Part shown: piece by piece, positions 25,057 through 33,266 of the stretch
Layout of the letters: each line of letters opens with the position of its first letter
How positions within the stretch are numbered: position 1 is the stretch's first letter
NCBI RefSeq assembly: GCF_900141755.1
Contig: NZ_LT670844.1
Span: 1,426,001 to 1,490,000 of the forward strand
Origin: Bradyrhizobium lablabi
GTDB taxonomy: Bacteria > Pseudomonadota > Alphaproteobacteria > Rhizobiales > Xanthobacteraceae
Direction: 5' to 3'
DNA length: 64,000 bases
Made by a program: the position numbers and the translations under genes
The notes under the pieces: model-generated
Databases searched by the model: none
What the model was told of the DNA's origin: nothing
The model's input: the letters and a program-made list of their open reading frames with translations, nothing else

Positions 25057-26280
25057 GTGCCGACTGAACGTTTCCAATTCACGAGCTCGGAAGGCCATCA
25101 ACTCGCAGCCGCGCTGGACCTGCCGGAGCGCGAGCCGATCGCCTATGCGTTGTTTGCGCATTGTTTTACCTGTGGCAAGGACGTGCTGGCGGCGAGGCGC
25201 ATTGCGGTCGCGCTTTCGGCAAAAGGCATCGCGGTACTGCGGTTCGACTTTACGGGCTTGGGCTCCAGCGAAGGCGATTTTGCCAATGCGACGTTTTCCT
25301 CGAACGTCGCCGACCTGGTGCGCGCCGCCGACCATTTGCGCGGGACCCGCAAAGGCCCGTCGATCCTGATCGGCCATAGTCTCGGCGGCGCGGCCATCCT
25401 CGCCGCCGCCGGGCAGATTCCCGACGCCAAAGCCGTCGTCACCATCGCCGCACCGTCCGATCCCGCGCATGTCACCGGGCTGTTCAAAGATCGCATCGAG
25501 GACATCCGCAAGCATGGCAAGGTGGAGGTCTCGCTGGCCGGCCGTCCCTTCCACATCAAACGCGAATTCCTCGACGACATCGCCGAACACGGCCTGATGG
25601 AGCATGTGGCGAATTTGCACAAGGCGCTGCTGATCATGCATTCGCCGACCGACGACACCGTCGGCATCGACAACGCCACGCGTATCTTCGTCACGGCAAA
25701 ACATCCCAAGAGCTTTGTGTCGCTGGCGGGCGCCGATCATTTGTTGACCGGCAAGCGCGACGCGGCGTACGTCGCAGGCGTCATCGCCGCCTGGGCGGAG
25801 CGCTATCTCGATCCGGTCGAACCGGAGCAGGCCGTCGTTTCAGGCGAAGCGGCGCGCATGGTCGTGGTCCGCGAAACCCGCAACAACAAATTCCAGCAGA
25901 TGATCAGCGTGGGACCGCACCGCATGCTGGCCGATGAACCGGTTGCCGCCGGCGGCGAGGACACCGGGCCCGGGCCCTATGATTTTGTCCTTGCCGGCCT
26001 TGGCGCCTGCACATCGATGACCATGCGGCTGTACGCCGAGCGCAAAGCATTGCCGCTGGAGCGGACCACGGTGACGCTGAAGCACAGCAAGATCCATGCG
26101 GCGGATTGCGCCGAATGCGAAACCAAGGCCGGCATGCTCGACCAGATCGACCGGGTGATCGCGATGGAAGGCAACCTCGATGCCGATCAGCGCGAGCGAC
26201 TGATGGAAATCGCCGACAAGTGCCCGGTGCATCGCACCCTTACCTCGGAGATACGTATCGTGACCAAGGCGGCGGACTGA
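25057..26280 (+). CDS. Bifunctional alpha/beta hydrolase-OsmC family protein
   Basis: 407 residues made of two domains. Residues 1 to about 250 are a serine hydrolase with nucleophile Ser108 in GHSLGG, Asp in HSPTDD and His in GADHLL. Residues about 262-407 are an OsmC/Ohr-type peroxide reductase domain with redox cysteines Cys318 (GACTSMT) and Cys389 (CPVHRTL). This fusion is known in proteobacteria but its physiological reaction is not settled; release and reduction of an acyl or organic peroxide would suit the two domains. GTG at 25057 follows GGAGA. It is the last gene of the fdx-P450 operon. Confidence 0.9.
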   Translation: MPTERFQFTSSEGHQLAAALDLPEREPIAYALFAHCFTCGKDVLAARRIAVALSAKGIAVLRFDFTGLGSSEGDFANATFSSNVADLVRAADHLRGTRKGPSILIGHSLGGAAILAAAGQIPDAKAVVTIAAPSDPAHVTGLFKDRIEDIRKHGKVEVSLAGRPFHIKREFLDDIAEHGLMEHVANLHKALLIMHSPTDDTVGIDNATRIFVTAKHPKSFVSLAGADHLLTGKRDAAYVAGVIAAWAERYLDPVEPEQAVVSGEAARMVVVRETRNNKFQQMISVGPHRMLADEPVAAGGEDTGPGPYDFVLAGLGACTSMTMRLYAERKALPLERTTVTLKHSKIHAADCAECETKAGMLDQIDRVIAMEGNLDADQRERLMEIADKCPVHRTLTSEIRIVTKAAD

Positions 26281-26303
26281 CGGACGTGAAGCGGCCTGTG
26301 GCT

Positions 26304-27386
26304 TCAGCTCAGGGGGCCCGACTGCGCGTCAGCCGACACCAATGGCTGCACACGAAGCGCGCCGCGCAGGCCTGCGGCGGTACCCAACAAGATTCCCGCA
26401 ACGGCGACGAACGAGGCCAGCGCCAGCGTCGAGAGGCCGGTTAAACCCTGCCCGATCGAGCAGCCATAGGCCATCGCGCCGCCCGCGCCCATCAGCGCCG
26501 CGCCTCCGATCGAGCGCAGCATATGGCGCGGCGAGCTAAATCCTTCCCACTGGAAGCGGCGCGTCGAGAGCGCCGTCACCAGGCTTCCCGCGAACACGCC
26601 GGCAACCACAGCGATGCCGAAATTCAGCGTCAGCCCGGTCGAGAGCATGGCGTATTGCACCGCGTCCGCAATCGGCGCGATGAAGGTGAGCGAGGTGACG
26701 GCTACCGGGTTGAAATCGTCGGCGCCGAGATAGCCGGTCGCAAACCATCCCGCGGTAACCAGCAATCCGACGGCAAATCCCGCCGCGATCTGGCCCCAGG
26801 AGCGGTGGAACGGCGCGTGCGCGAAGGCAAAGATGATCAGCGCGCCCGCGATCACGGAGGCGGCAAGTGTGCGCGCGAAATTCTCGCTGAGGCCCGCTAG
26901 CGACACTAGCGCCGGCAGCGAAATGATCTTTGGCGTCGTCTGCGACGCCTGCAGCAAAAAGATCCGCGCCGGCGCGACCAGCCCCTTCAGCGTCATTTGC
27001 GCCGCGATGCCGAGCACGATTACCACGACAAACGAGCGCAGATTGCCGCGGCCGAGCAGCACCAGCGCACGCGAGCCGCAGCCATTCGCAAGCACCATGC
27101 CGTAGCCGAACAATAGTCCGCCGAAAAACATCAGCGGCGCTGAAAACGACGGCTGTAAGTAAATCGATTTTCCGAGGTCGACGACGCCCCTCGCGGCGAG
27201 GAGCTGCGTCGCGACGATGGCAACGCCGAGCGCCAGCGCGTAGGTCCGGATCAGGCGGCTGTCGCCGCGCGCCCACCAGCCGCGCAGGCCGCTGAGCAGG
27301 CAGAAGCCGCTCAACAAGGCGACCGCGCCGTAAAGCAGGCCGATCAGCAGTCCGCCAACTATGACAATGTTGCCACCGCTCAGCAC
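26304..27386 (-). CDS. YeeE/YedE family thiosulfate/sulfur-compound transporter
   Basis: 360 residues, strongly hydrophobic, with the internal two-fold repeat of the YeeE family. Three conserved cysteines line the expected pathway: Cys29 (SGFCLLSG), Cys103 (LANGCGSRALVLLGRGN) and Cys309 (AYGCSIGQGLTGL). Characterised members import thiosulfate by relay through such cysteines. The usual companion TusA-like protein (YeeD) is not adjacent. The start is GTG at 27386 behind GGGAAAG. It converges on the hydrolase-OsmC gene, next to a sulfite-oxidase-like gene, so a sulfur theme is possible. Confidence 0.9.
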   Translation of the reverse strand: MLSGGNIVIVGGLLIGLLYGAVALLSGFCLLSGLRGWWARGDSRLIRTYALALGVAIVATQLLAARGVVDLGKSIYLQPSFSAPLMFFGGLLFGYGMVLANGCGSRALVLLGRGNLRSFVVVIVLGIAAQMTLKGLVAPARIFLLQASQTTPKIISLPALVSLAGLSENFARTLAASVIAGALIIFAFAHAPFHRSWGQIAAGFAVGLLVTAGWFATGYLGADDFNPVAVTSLTFIAPIADAVQYAMLSTGLTLNFGIAVVAGVFAGSLVTALSTRRFQWEGFSSPRHMLRSIGGAALMGAGGAMAYGCSIGQGLTGLSTLALASFVAVAGILLGTAAGLRGALRVQPLVSADAQSGPLS

Positions 27387-27525
27387 TTGGCTTTCCCTTA
27401 CGTATTCTTGCGCGGGCCGCGTGGGCCGGCACGGTCCAAGTTAAGGAATAATTTTCGCTTTGCTATAACAAAACCTTTGCCTTCCGGGCAAACGCGAACG
27501 GTTTGGTTTCCGCCCCGCTCTCCTG

Positions 27526-28554
27526 TTAGCCGGAGGGCCGCAGGATCACGCGGTCGCGCGACGAACCGGCGACCGCGACAAGAGCGGCTTTTGCGTCCTC
27601 CAGCTGATAGATCGCGCTCGGCAGAATCGGAAACGGTTTCAGATGCCCGCTGGCAAAGCCGGGGGCGAGTTCCCTGAGCACCGCGCCGGTCGCAGTCGAC
27701 GACAGTGCCAGCGTATCGATGCCGACATAGGTGTGCTGGCCGCGATAGAATTCGAAGATATTAAACGGCACCACCGGATGGACGGCGGCGATCAGGATCT
27801 GGCGTCCGCGCAGCGCAAGCGATTTGGTCGCGGCCTCAAAATAGGGATCGCCGACGGTATTGAATACGAGGCCGGCGCCCTTGCCGTCCGTGAGTTCGCG
27901 AACGCGCGTGCCGACCTCCACGGCGGATGCGTCGATCACTTCAACTTTTGAGGTGGCGTGGCCCTGATAAAATTCGTTCTTGCGCACCACGCCGATCACG
28001 CGCGCGCCGTGCCAGCTTGCGATCTGCACCGCGGCCTGGCCGACCTTGCCGTTGACGCCCATCACCAGCACCGTCTCGCCTTCGGTCGGCATCCCGGCGC
28101 GCCGAAAACCTTCCATCGCGGTGACGAAGGGAACGCCGATGCCGGCGGCCTCCTCCCAGGAAATGCTCCTCGGCTTCTCCACCACCGCATCGGCCTCAAT
28201 GGTGAGATGCGTGGCGTGGGTGCCGTCGCGCCGGATGCCGAGATCGCCGGACGAGCCGAACACCTCGCGCCCGATCGCATCGCTCGGGCCGTCGATGATG
28301 ACCCCCGCATAGTCGCGGCCCGGAGTACGTGGAAATACCGCGTAGGGCATCAGTCCCGTCGCGGCCTTGACGTCGGAGGGATTGACCGCTGCCGCCTTGA
28401 TCTCGATCAGCACCTCTCCGGCCGCGCACGACAGCGTACGCCGCTCGATGACGGGCGCGAGCGAAGCCGGATCGGCAGCCTTTATCAGCAGGCGCACGCA
28501 GCGGGCCTCGACCATGGCGGAGGCAACATTGGTTTCCTGGGGAACCGAATTCAT
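27526..28554 (-). CDS. Zinc-independent quinone oxidoreductase-like MDR protein
   Basis: 342 residues of the medium-chain dehydrogenase/reductase superfamily. The GroES-like N-terminal domain has AAVNPSDVKAATG and GRDYAGVI, and the NADPH-binding domain has VMGVNGKVGQAAVQIA. The structural-zinc cysteine cluster is absent, which fits quinone reductase-type NADPH oxidoreductases. Its ATG at 28554 overlaps the stop of the VOC gene (ATGA), so the two are translationally coupled. Substrate may be a quinone or enone. The track of the reading frame to 28602 overlaps the VOC gene and is not the likely start. Confidence 0.88.
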   Translation of the reverse strand: MNSVPQETNVASAMVEARCVRLLIKAADPASLAPVIERRTLSCAAGEVLIEIKAAAVNPSDVKAATGLMPYAVFPRTPGRDYAGVIIDGPSDAIGREVFGSSGDLGIRRDGTHATHLTIEADAVVEKPRSISWEEAAGIGVPFVTAMEGFRRAGMPTEGETVLVMGVNGKVGQAAVQIASWHGARVIGVVRKNEFYQGHATSKVEVIDASAVEVGTRVRELTDGKGAGLVFNTVGDPYFEAATKSLALRGRQILIAAVHPVVPFNIFEFYRGQHTYVGIDTLALSSTATGAVLRELAPGFASGHLKPFPILPSAIYQLEDAKAALVAVAGSSRDRVILRPSG

Positions 28555-28919
28555 TGGGCAGCTTCGAACAGTTCGATTGGATTGCCTGACGGATCTTCGC
28601 AAAGGATCTGCCGGCCTCCGGGCCCTGAGATGATGTCGCTTCTAAAGCGAACGCCCTTCTCTTTTAGCTTCGAAACCTGCCCGTCAAGGTCGTGGACAGA
28701 AAGCACAAATCTGGTCCATCCGCCGGAGGCAGGTTGCTCCCCGCTGGGCAAGGCTTTGCCGGCAGAGGACAGCGGACCCGCGATCCACAATCTGAGGTCT
28801 CCCTGTTCCAATATGGCCATGGCGGGGCCGAATTTTTGCACCAGGCGAAATCCAAGACATTGCTCGTAAAACGCCGCTGCCGCGTCCACGTCTTTTACGA
28901 GGTAACGGATTTGGGCCAT
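28551..28919 (-). CDS. VOC/glyoxalase-superfamily protein
   Basis: 122 residues with the paired beta-alpha-beta-beta-beta units of vicinal-oxygen-chelate proteins: MAQIRYLVKDVDAAAAFYEQ at the start and CEDPSGNPIELFE at the end, including the last metal-ligand-type Glu. Members include glyoxalases, dioxygenases and resistance proteins, and the reaction cannot be picked here. It is coupled to the MDR gene by a 4-bp overlap and directly abuts the GIY-YIG gene stop, giving a compact three-gene unit. Confidence 0.86.
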   Translation of the reverse strand: MAQIRYLVKDVDAAAAFYEQCLGFRLVQKFGPAMAILEQGDLRLWIAGPLSSAGKALPSGEQPASGGWTRFVLSVHDLDGQVSKLKEKGVRFRSDIISGPGGRQILCEDPSGNPIELFEAAQ

Positions 28920-29258
28920 TTAACCGTTCTCCGACGTTCGACGATGTGGCGATCTACGAGCCGAGAGCAATTGTAGTGCCGCGTAGTCGCCCCGTATGAA
29001 CGCCTCTTTCTTCGCTCGACTCCACTTCTTCAACTTCCGTTCATTTTCTACGGCGTCGGTTATGCGGTCAAACCACTGAGAGAATACTAGCGTTACCGGT
29101 CGGCGAGTCGCTGTGTAACCCCCAAAAGTCCCGGCGTTGTGCTGAGCAATTCGTATTTCTAACGCAGTACGCGTTGTTCCGATGTAGAAACTTCCATCGG
29201 AACATCGAAGAATGTAAAGAAAGGCACCTTCAACCACTTCGATCACCTGGTCTCGCAA
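28920..29258 (-). CDS. Small GIY-YIG nuclease family protein
   Basis: 112 residues with the GIY-YIG core: FLYILRCSDGSFYIGTT near the N-terminus, the catalytic Arg in ALEIRIAQHN, and the Glu in VENERKLKKWSRAKKE. Single-domain members of this type (YhbQ/UPF0213-like) are DNA endonuclease-fold proteins of mostly unknown role. The start is uncertain; translation could begin a few codons later. Base composition drops to roughly 53-55% GC by eye against about 64% around it, a sign of acquisition. It is followed at once by the VOC gene and preceded by clustered palindromic repeats. Confidence 0.85.
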   Translation of the reverse strand: MRDQVIEVVEGAFLYILRCSDGSFYIGTTRTALEIRIAQHNAGTFGGYTATRRPVTLVFSQWFDRITDAVENERKLKKWSRAKKEAFIRGDYAALQLLSARRSPHRRTSENG

Positions 29259-29704
29259 TCCAGCCTCAGAGTCTGAGAATATATCACTGACCTCATCCCG
29301 AGGAACGCGCTTTTACGCGCGTCTCGAAAGACGGCCGCGAGTCCACGTGTTGCCATCCTTCGAGACGCTTGCTTCGCAAGCTCCTCAGGAGGAGGCCAGT
29401 ATTTCCCCTCATCCTGAGGAGCGGCGTCGGAGTTTATCATCGGGCCGCGCTTCGCGCGGACCCGTTGGCCGCGTCTCGAAGGATTGAGGCCACCGGCGGG
29501 GCCTCATGGTTCGAGACGGCGCGAGAGCGCCTCCTCACCATGAGGGGAAGAACCGCCCCTCATCCTGAGGAGCGGCGTCGGAGTTTATCATCGGGCCGCG
29601 CTTCGCGCGGACCCGTTCGCCGCGTCTCGAAGGATTGAGGCCACCGGCGGGGCCTCATGGTTCGAGACGGCGCGAGAGCGCCTCCTCACCATGAGGGGAA
29701 GAAC
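29259..29704. other. 446-bp intergenic region packed with family A repeats
   Basis: No gene is seen. The first part (29291-29393) is a family A palindrome; the remainder is a 151-bp tandem duplication described separately. The block fills the gap between the GIY-YIG gene and the paaK stop codon. Open frames across it follow the repeat pattern and are not considered real. Confidence 0.75.
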
Positions 29705-29705
29705 C
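29405..29705. repeat. Two tandem copies of a 151-bp unit (family A variant)
   Basis: Unit one spans 29405-29555 and unit two 29556-29705. They are identical except G at 29467 versus C at 29618 (in the ACCCGTTGGCC stretch) and the last base beside each. Each contains CCTCATCCTGAGG, a module beginning GAGTTTATCATCGGG, the TCGAAGGATTGAGGCC arm and CCTCACCATGAGG. Near-identity implies a very recent duplication or gene conversion. Unit two ends exactly at the paaK stop. Confidence 0.9.
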
Positions 29706-31036
29706 TATTCCTTCGGCCGCTTGTCGAATACGCGCCTGGCCTTGCCGAGCGAGCGCTCCAGCGTCTCGGGCGCGACGATCTTGACGCGCGCGGAGATGCC
29801 GATGGTGTTCTTGATGAAGATCGAGACTTTTTCGGCATGCGGCGTCAGCCCGCTGCCGTCCCAGCTCTCGGGGCGCGCTTCCGCCAGGACCGCCATCTCG
29901 TCCATCCGTCCCTCGCGCGTCAGTTCAATGACAAAATGGCCGCCGCACCAATCGGTCGCGAGCAACACTTCCTCGATCTGGGTCGGAAACACGTTGACGC
30001 CGCGCAGGATGATCATGTCGTCGGATCGTCCGGTGACCTTCTCCATGCGCCGCATGCCCGGCCGCGCGGTGCCCGGCAATAACCGCGTCAGGTCGCGGGT
30101 TCGGTAGCGGATCACCGGAAACGCTTCCTTGGTCAATGAGGTGAAGACAAGCTCACCCTTTTCGCCGTCGGGCAACACCGCGCCGGTCTCGGGATTAATC
30201 ACCTCGGGATAGAAATGATCCTCCCAGACATGCAGGCCGTCTTTTGTCTCCATGCATTCCTGCGCGACGCCGGGGCCCATCACCTCGGACAATCCGTAAA
30301 TATCGGTCGCGTCCATGTCGAACGCTTGTTCGATCTCAGCCCGCATCGCATTGGTCCAGGGCTCGGCGCCAAAGATGCCGAACTTTAATGAAGATTTGCG
30401 CGGCTCCAGCCGCTGCTTTTTGAACTCGTCGAGAATCGCCAGCATATAGCTCGGCGTCACCGTGATGATGTCGGGCTTGAAATCGTTGATCAGCTGCACC
30501 TGCCGCTCGGTCATGCCGCCGGAAACCGGAACGACCGTGCAGCCCAGCCGCTCGGCGCCGTAATGCACCCCTAAGCCGCCGGTGAACAGGCCATAGCCAT
30601 AGGCGTTATGGATGATCATGCCCTTGCGGCCGCCGGCGGCGCGGATCGAACGCGCCATGACGTTCGACCAGACGTCGATATCGGCCTTTGTGTATCCGAC
30701 CACAATCGGCTTTCCGGTGGTGCCGGAAGAGGCGTGGATGCGAACCAGGTTTTCGCGGGGGACGGCGAACATGTTGAAGGGATAGTTGTCGCGCAGGTCA
30801 GTCTTGACGGTGAACGGGAATTTCGCGAGGTCAGAGAGCTGTTTGAAGTCGGAAGGATGCACGCCGACTTTGTCGAACGCGCGTCTGTAATGGGCGACGT
30901 TGTCATAGGCATGCGCCAGCGACCATGCGAGGCGCTTTGACTGTAGCGCGATGATTTCGTCGCGCGAGGCCCGCTCCGCATCGTCCATCTCGGCATTGTA
31001 GCCGCTTGCTCTGGATTTTAGGTTTGTCGAAGCCAT
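29705..31036 (-). CDS. paaK: Phenylacetate-CoA ligase
   Basis: 443 residues, the usual length. The adenylate-forming P-loop SSGTTGKP, the motif YGLSEVMGPGV and the C-terminal GRSDDMIILRGVNVFP are present. PaaK activates phenylacetate with ATP and CoA to phenylacetyl-CoA, the substrate of the PaaABCE epoxidase encoded upstream. It is the last paa gene in this operon, 22 bp after paaI. The stop codon abuts the 151-bp tandem repeat, which probably acts as terminator. Confidence is high from motifs and operon. Confidence 0.97.
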   Translation of the reverse strand: MASTNLKSRASGYNAEMDDAERASRDEIIALQSKRLAWSLAHAYDNVAHYRRAFDKVGVHPSDFKQLSDLAKFPFTVKTDLRDNYPFNMFAVPRENLVRIHASSGTTGKPIVVGYTKADIDVWSNVMARSIRAAGGRKGMIIHNAYGYGLFTGGLGVHYGAERLGCTVVPVSGGMTERQVQLINDFKPDIITVTPSYMLAILDEFKKQRLEPRKSSLKFGIFGAEPWTNAMRAEIEQAFDMDATDIYGLSEVMGPGVAQECMETKDGLHVWEDHFYPEVINPETGAVLPDGEKGELVFTSLTKEAFPVIRYRTRDLTRLLPGTARPGMRRMEKVTGRSDDMIILRGVNVFPTQIEEVLLATDWCGGHFVIELTREGRMDEMAVLAEARPESWDGSGLTPHAEKVSIFIKNTIGISARVKIVAPETLERSLGKARRVFDKRPKE

Positions 31037-31058
31037 CGCGCGTTTCCCTCAAAATTTG

Positions 31059-31520
31059 TTATTTTTTCGTTGCACCCGCCTCAGTCGGGAGCCATGTACC
31101 GCCGATTGTGCAGGAATGACCGCGAAACTCGGCGATCACGATGTCGCCCACGCTGATGCGCACGTCGTAGATTCCGGATCGGCCGCTGCGCGAGATTTCC
31201 CGTGCCACAGCCACCAGCCGATCGCCGAGCCTGCCCGGCTTGATGAAGGTGATGTCGCACTGGGCCGCGACCGCGCGCGCGTTGTGGGAGTTGCAGGCAA
31301 ACGCGAATGCCGAATCCGCCAGCAGGAAGATAAACCCGCCATGGGCGATGCGCTGGCCGTTGACCATGTGCGGCATGACCGTCATCGCCAGTGTGGCTTC
31401 GCCGGCCTTGACCTCGACGATCTCCATGCCGAGGCCTTGGCTGGCGTCGTCTTCCTTCCACATCGCCTCGGCGCAGGCGCGCGCGAGGTCGTCGGGCGAA
31501 AGTGTGGCCTTGACGTTCAC
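31059..31520 (-). CDS. paaI: Hydroxyphenylacetyl-CoA thioesterase
   Basis: 153 residues of the hotdog thioesterase family, with the catalytic segment NGQRIAHGGFIFLLADSAFAFA typical of PaaI. PaaI cleaves dead-end or excess CoA thioesters of the phenylacetate pathway to recover CoA. The start is GTG at 31520 with GGGAGG seven bases upstream. It lies between paaE (20-bp gap) and paaK in the expected operon order. Confidence 0.95.
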   Translation of the reverse strand: MNVKATLSPDDLARACAEAMWKEDDASQGLGMEIVEVKAGEATLAMTVMPHMVNGQRIAHGGFIFLLADSAFAFACNSHNARAVAAQCDITFIKPGRLGDRLVAVAREISRSGRSGIYDVRISVGDIVIAEFRGHSCTIGGTWLPTEAGATKK

Positions 31521-31540
31521 TTATCGCCTCCCTGTTCTTT

Positions 31541-32620
31541 TCAAACGTGATCGTAGTCTACCACGACCTTTTCCGAAACCGGCCGCGCCTGGCAGGTCAA
31601 GATGAAGCCTGCCTTGAGCTCCCACGGCTCGAGCGAATAGTTCACTTCCATCTGCGCATCGCCCTCGACCAGCTTGGCGCGACAGGTCGAACACATGCCA
31701 CCCTTGCAGGCGAACGGCAGATCGACGCCGGCGCGCAACGCGGCATCGAGGATGGCCTCGCCCTCGGCGACCGGCACCTCGCGGCGCTTGCCGTCGATGA
31801 TCAATGAAGCATGCGCCTTCGGCGGCGCGCTCACGGGTACGACAGTTTTGGGACGCGGCTTGCCGCCGAGCCCGGAGACAAAACGCTCGACGTGAATGCG
31901 ATCCGCGGCAATGCCGATATCCCGGCAGGTCGCCTCGATGTCCTCGCTCATGCCGGTCGGGCCACAGACAAAAACATGATCGACGCTTTGCGCCGGCACC
32001 AGCGAACGCAGCAGCACCCTCACTTTCTCGCCGTCGAGCCTGCCGTGCAGGATCGGGATGTCCTGCTCTTCACCCGAGATCACGTGGAACAGCGAGAGCC
32101 GCTGCATAAAACGGTCTTTCAGTTCCTCCAGCGCCTCGCGAAACAGCATGCCTTCGGTCGAGCGATTACCGTAGAACAGGAAAAACCGGCTGTGCGGTTC
32201 GCGCGCGAGCACGCCCTTCACGATCGAGAGGATTGGCGTGATGCCGGAGCCGGCGGCAAACCCGACATAGAGCCGTGCTTTGTCGGGCGCCGGAGCGACG
32301 CCAAAACGACCGGTCGGCGTCATGACATCGAGTTCGTCACCGGGTTTCAGCTCGTCGGCGGCCCAGCTCGAGAACGCGCCGCCATCGACCTTCTTCACCG
32401 CGATGCGCAATTCGCCGTCATCAGGACCGGAGCAAATCGAATAGGAGCGGCGAACCTCTTCGCCGTCCATCGTGGTGCGCAAGGTCAGGTACTGTCCGGG
32501 GGCGAAACTATAATCGTCCGCAAGCGCCTTCGGGATTGCAAAGGTCAGCGAAACCGCGTCGGGAGATTCGCGGCGCAGGTCGCTCACGGCGAGACGGTGG
32601 AAACGGGGTGTTAGTGACAT
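31541..32620 (-). CDS. paaE: Phenylacetyl-CoA epoxidase reductase subunit
   Basis: 359 residues: FAD domain with RSYSICS, NAD(P)H domain with GSGITPILS, and a C-terminal plant-type 2Fe-2S domain with the cluster ligands in CKGGMCSTCRAKL and the distal ILTCQA. PaaE carries electrons from NADPH to the diiron PaaA/PaaC core, which converts phenylacetyl-CoA to its 1,2-epoxide. Length matches the family. A 142-bp gap holding a family C repeat separates it from paaD upstream. Confidence 0.97.
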   Translation of the reverse strand: MSLTPRFHRLAVSDLRRESPDAVSLTFAIPKALADDYSFAPGQYLTLRTTMDGEEVRRSYSICSGPDDGELRIAVKKVDGGAFSSWAADELKPGDELDVMTPTGRFGVAPAPDKARLYVGFAAGSGITPILSIVKGVLAREPHSRFFLFYGNRSTEGMLFREALEELKDRFMQRLSLFHVISGEEQDIPILHGRLDGEKVRVLLRSLVPAQSVDHVFVCGPTGMSEDIEATCRDIGIAADRIHVERFVSGLGGKPRPKTVVPVSAPPKAHASLIIDGKRREVPVAEGEAILDAALRAGVDLPFACKGGMCSTCRAKLVEGDAQMEVNYSLEPWELKAGFILTCQARPVSEKVVVDYDHV

Positions 32621-32638
32621 CGGATCTCCAGGCCTTCA

Positions 32639-32757
32639 CCGTCATTGCGAGGAGCGAAGCGACGAAGCAATCCACTCTTTCTTTGCGGCTCTATGGGTTG
32701 CTTCGCGGAGTTTATCATCGGGCGCGCATTCGCGCGACCCGTTGGCTCGCAATGACG
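32639..32757. repeat. Palindromic intergenic repeat, family C, inside the paa operon
   Basis: CGTCATTGCGAGGAGCGAAG at the left and CTCGCAATGACGG at the right form inverted ends. The centre carries GAGTTTATCATCGGGC...CGCGCGACCCGTTGGC, the same module found in the 151-bp units near 29430 and 29580. It lies between paaD and paaE, so it is transcribed within the operon and may act as a processing or attenuation hairpin. Confidence 0.85.
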
Positions 32758-32762
32758 GGCGT

Positions 32763-33266
32763 CTAATGACACTTGAAATAATCGAACGGCTCGCGGCAGC
32801 TCTTGCAGCGCCACAGTGCCTTGCAGGAGGTCGAGCCGAATTCGGAGAGCACTTCGGTATCCGTTGAGCCGCATTGCGGGCATGCTACCTGCTGCACGCC
32901 GAACAATGCCCGGCGGGAGCCAGAAGCCTGCGGCGGCGCGATGCCGTATTCCCTGAGTTTGCGGCGGCCGCCTTCGCTCATCCAGTCGGTGGTCCAGGCC
33001 GGCGACAACACGGTTCGAATTTTTGAGTTGGAGAATCCTTCGCGTTCCAGCGCCAATTCGATCTCCAGCGCGATCATGTTCATCGCCGGGCAGCCCGAAT
33101 ACGTCGGCGTGATCGCGACCTCGACGCGACCATCCGATATCGCAACGTCGCGGAGCACGCCGAGATCGGCGATGGTGAGCACCGGAATTTCGGGATCGAC
33201 TACGCTGGCCGCGGCATCCCAGGCGCGCCGCCGTAACTCGGCATCGTCAAGCACGGCGTTCACCAT
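32763..33266 (-). CDS. paaD: Phenylacetyl-CoA epoxidase assembly protein PaaD
   Basis: 167 residues: an N-terminal DUF59/MIP18 domain with DPEIPVLTIADLGVL and YSGCPAMNMI, then a C-terminal zinc ribbon with CPQCGS, TSCKALWRC and CRE, ending DYFKCH. PaaD is needed for maturation of the diiron/iron-sulfur parts of the epoxidase. An open frame reaches 33938, but that extension is a shadow of paaC; ATG at 33266 (MVNAVLDD) is right and overlaps the paaC stop by 7 bp. Confidence 0.95.
   Translation of the reverse strand: MVNAVLDDAELRRRAWDAAASVVDPEIPVLTIADLGVLRDVAISDGRVEVAITPTYSGCPAMNMIALEIELALEREGFSNSKIRTVLSPAWTTDWMSEGGRRKLREYGIAPPQASGSRRALFGVQQVACPQCGSTDTEVLSEFGSTSCKALWRCKSCREPFDYFKCH

Noticed and set aside
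24388..25740. 450-residue minus-strand open frame
   Set aside because: It spans the opposite strand of the molybdoenzyme and hydrolase-OsmC genes; no recognisable domains.
29291..29705. Possible CRISPR array or mobile element
   Set aside because: Only two tandem units of 151 bp, no uniform spacers, no cas genes and no transposase; it is a palindromic repeat cluster.
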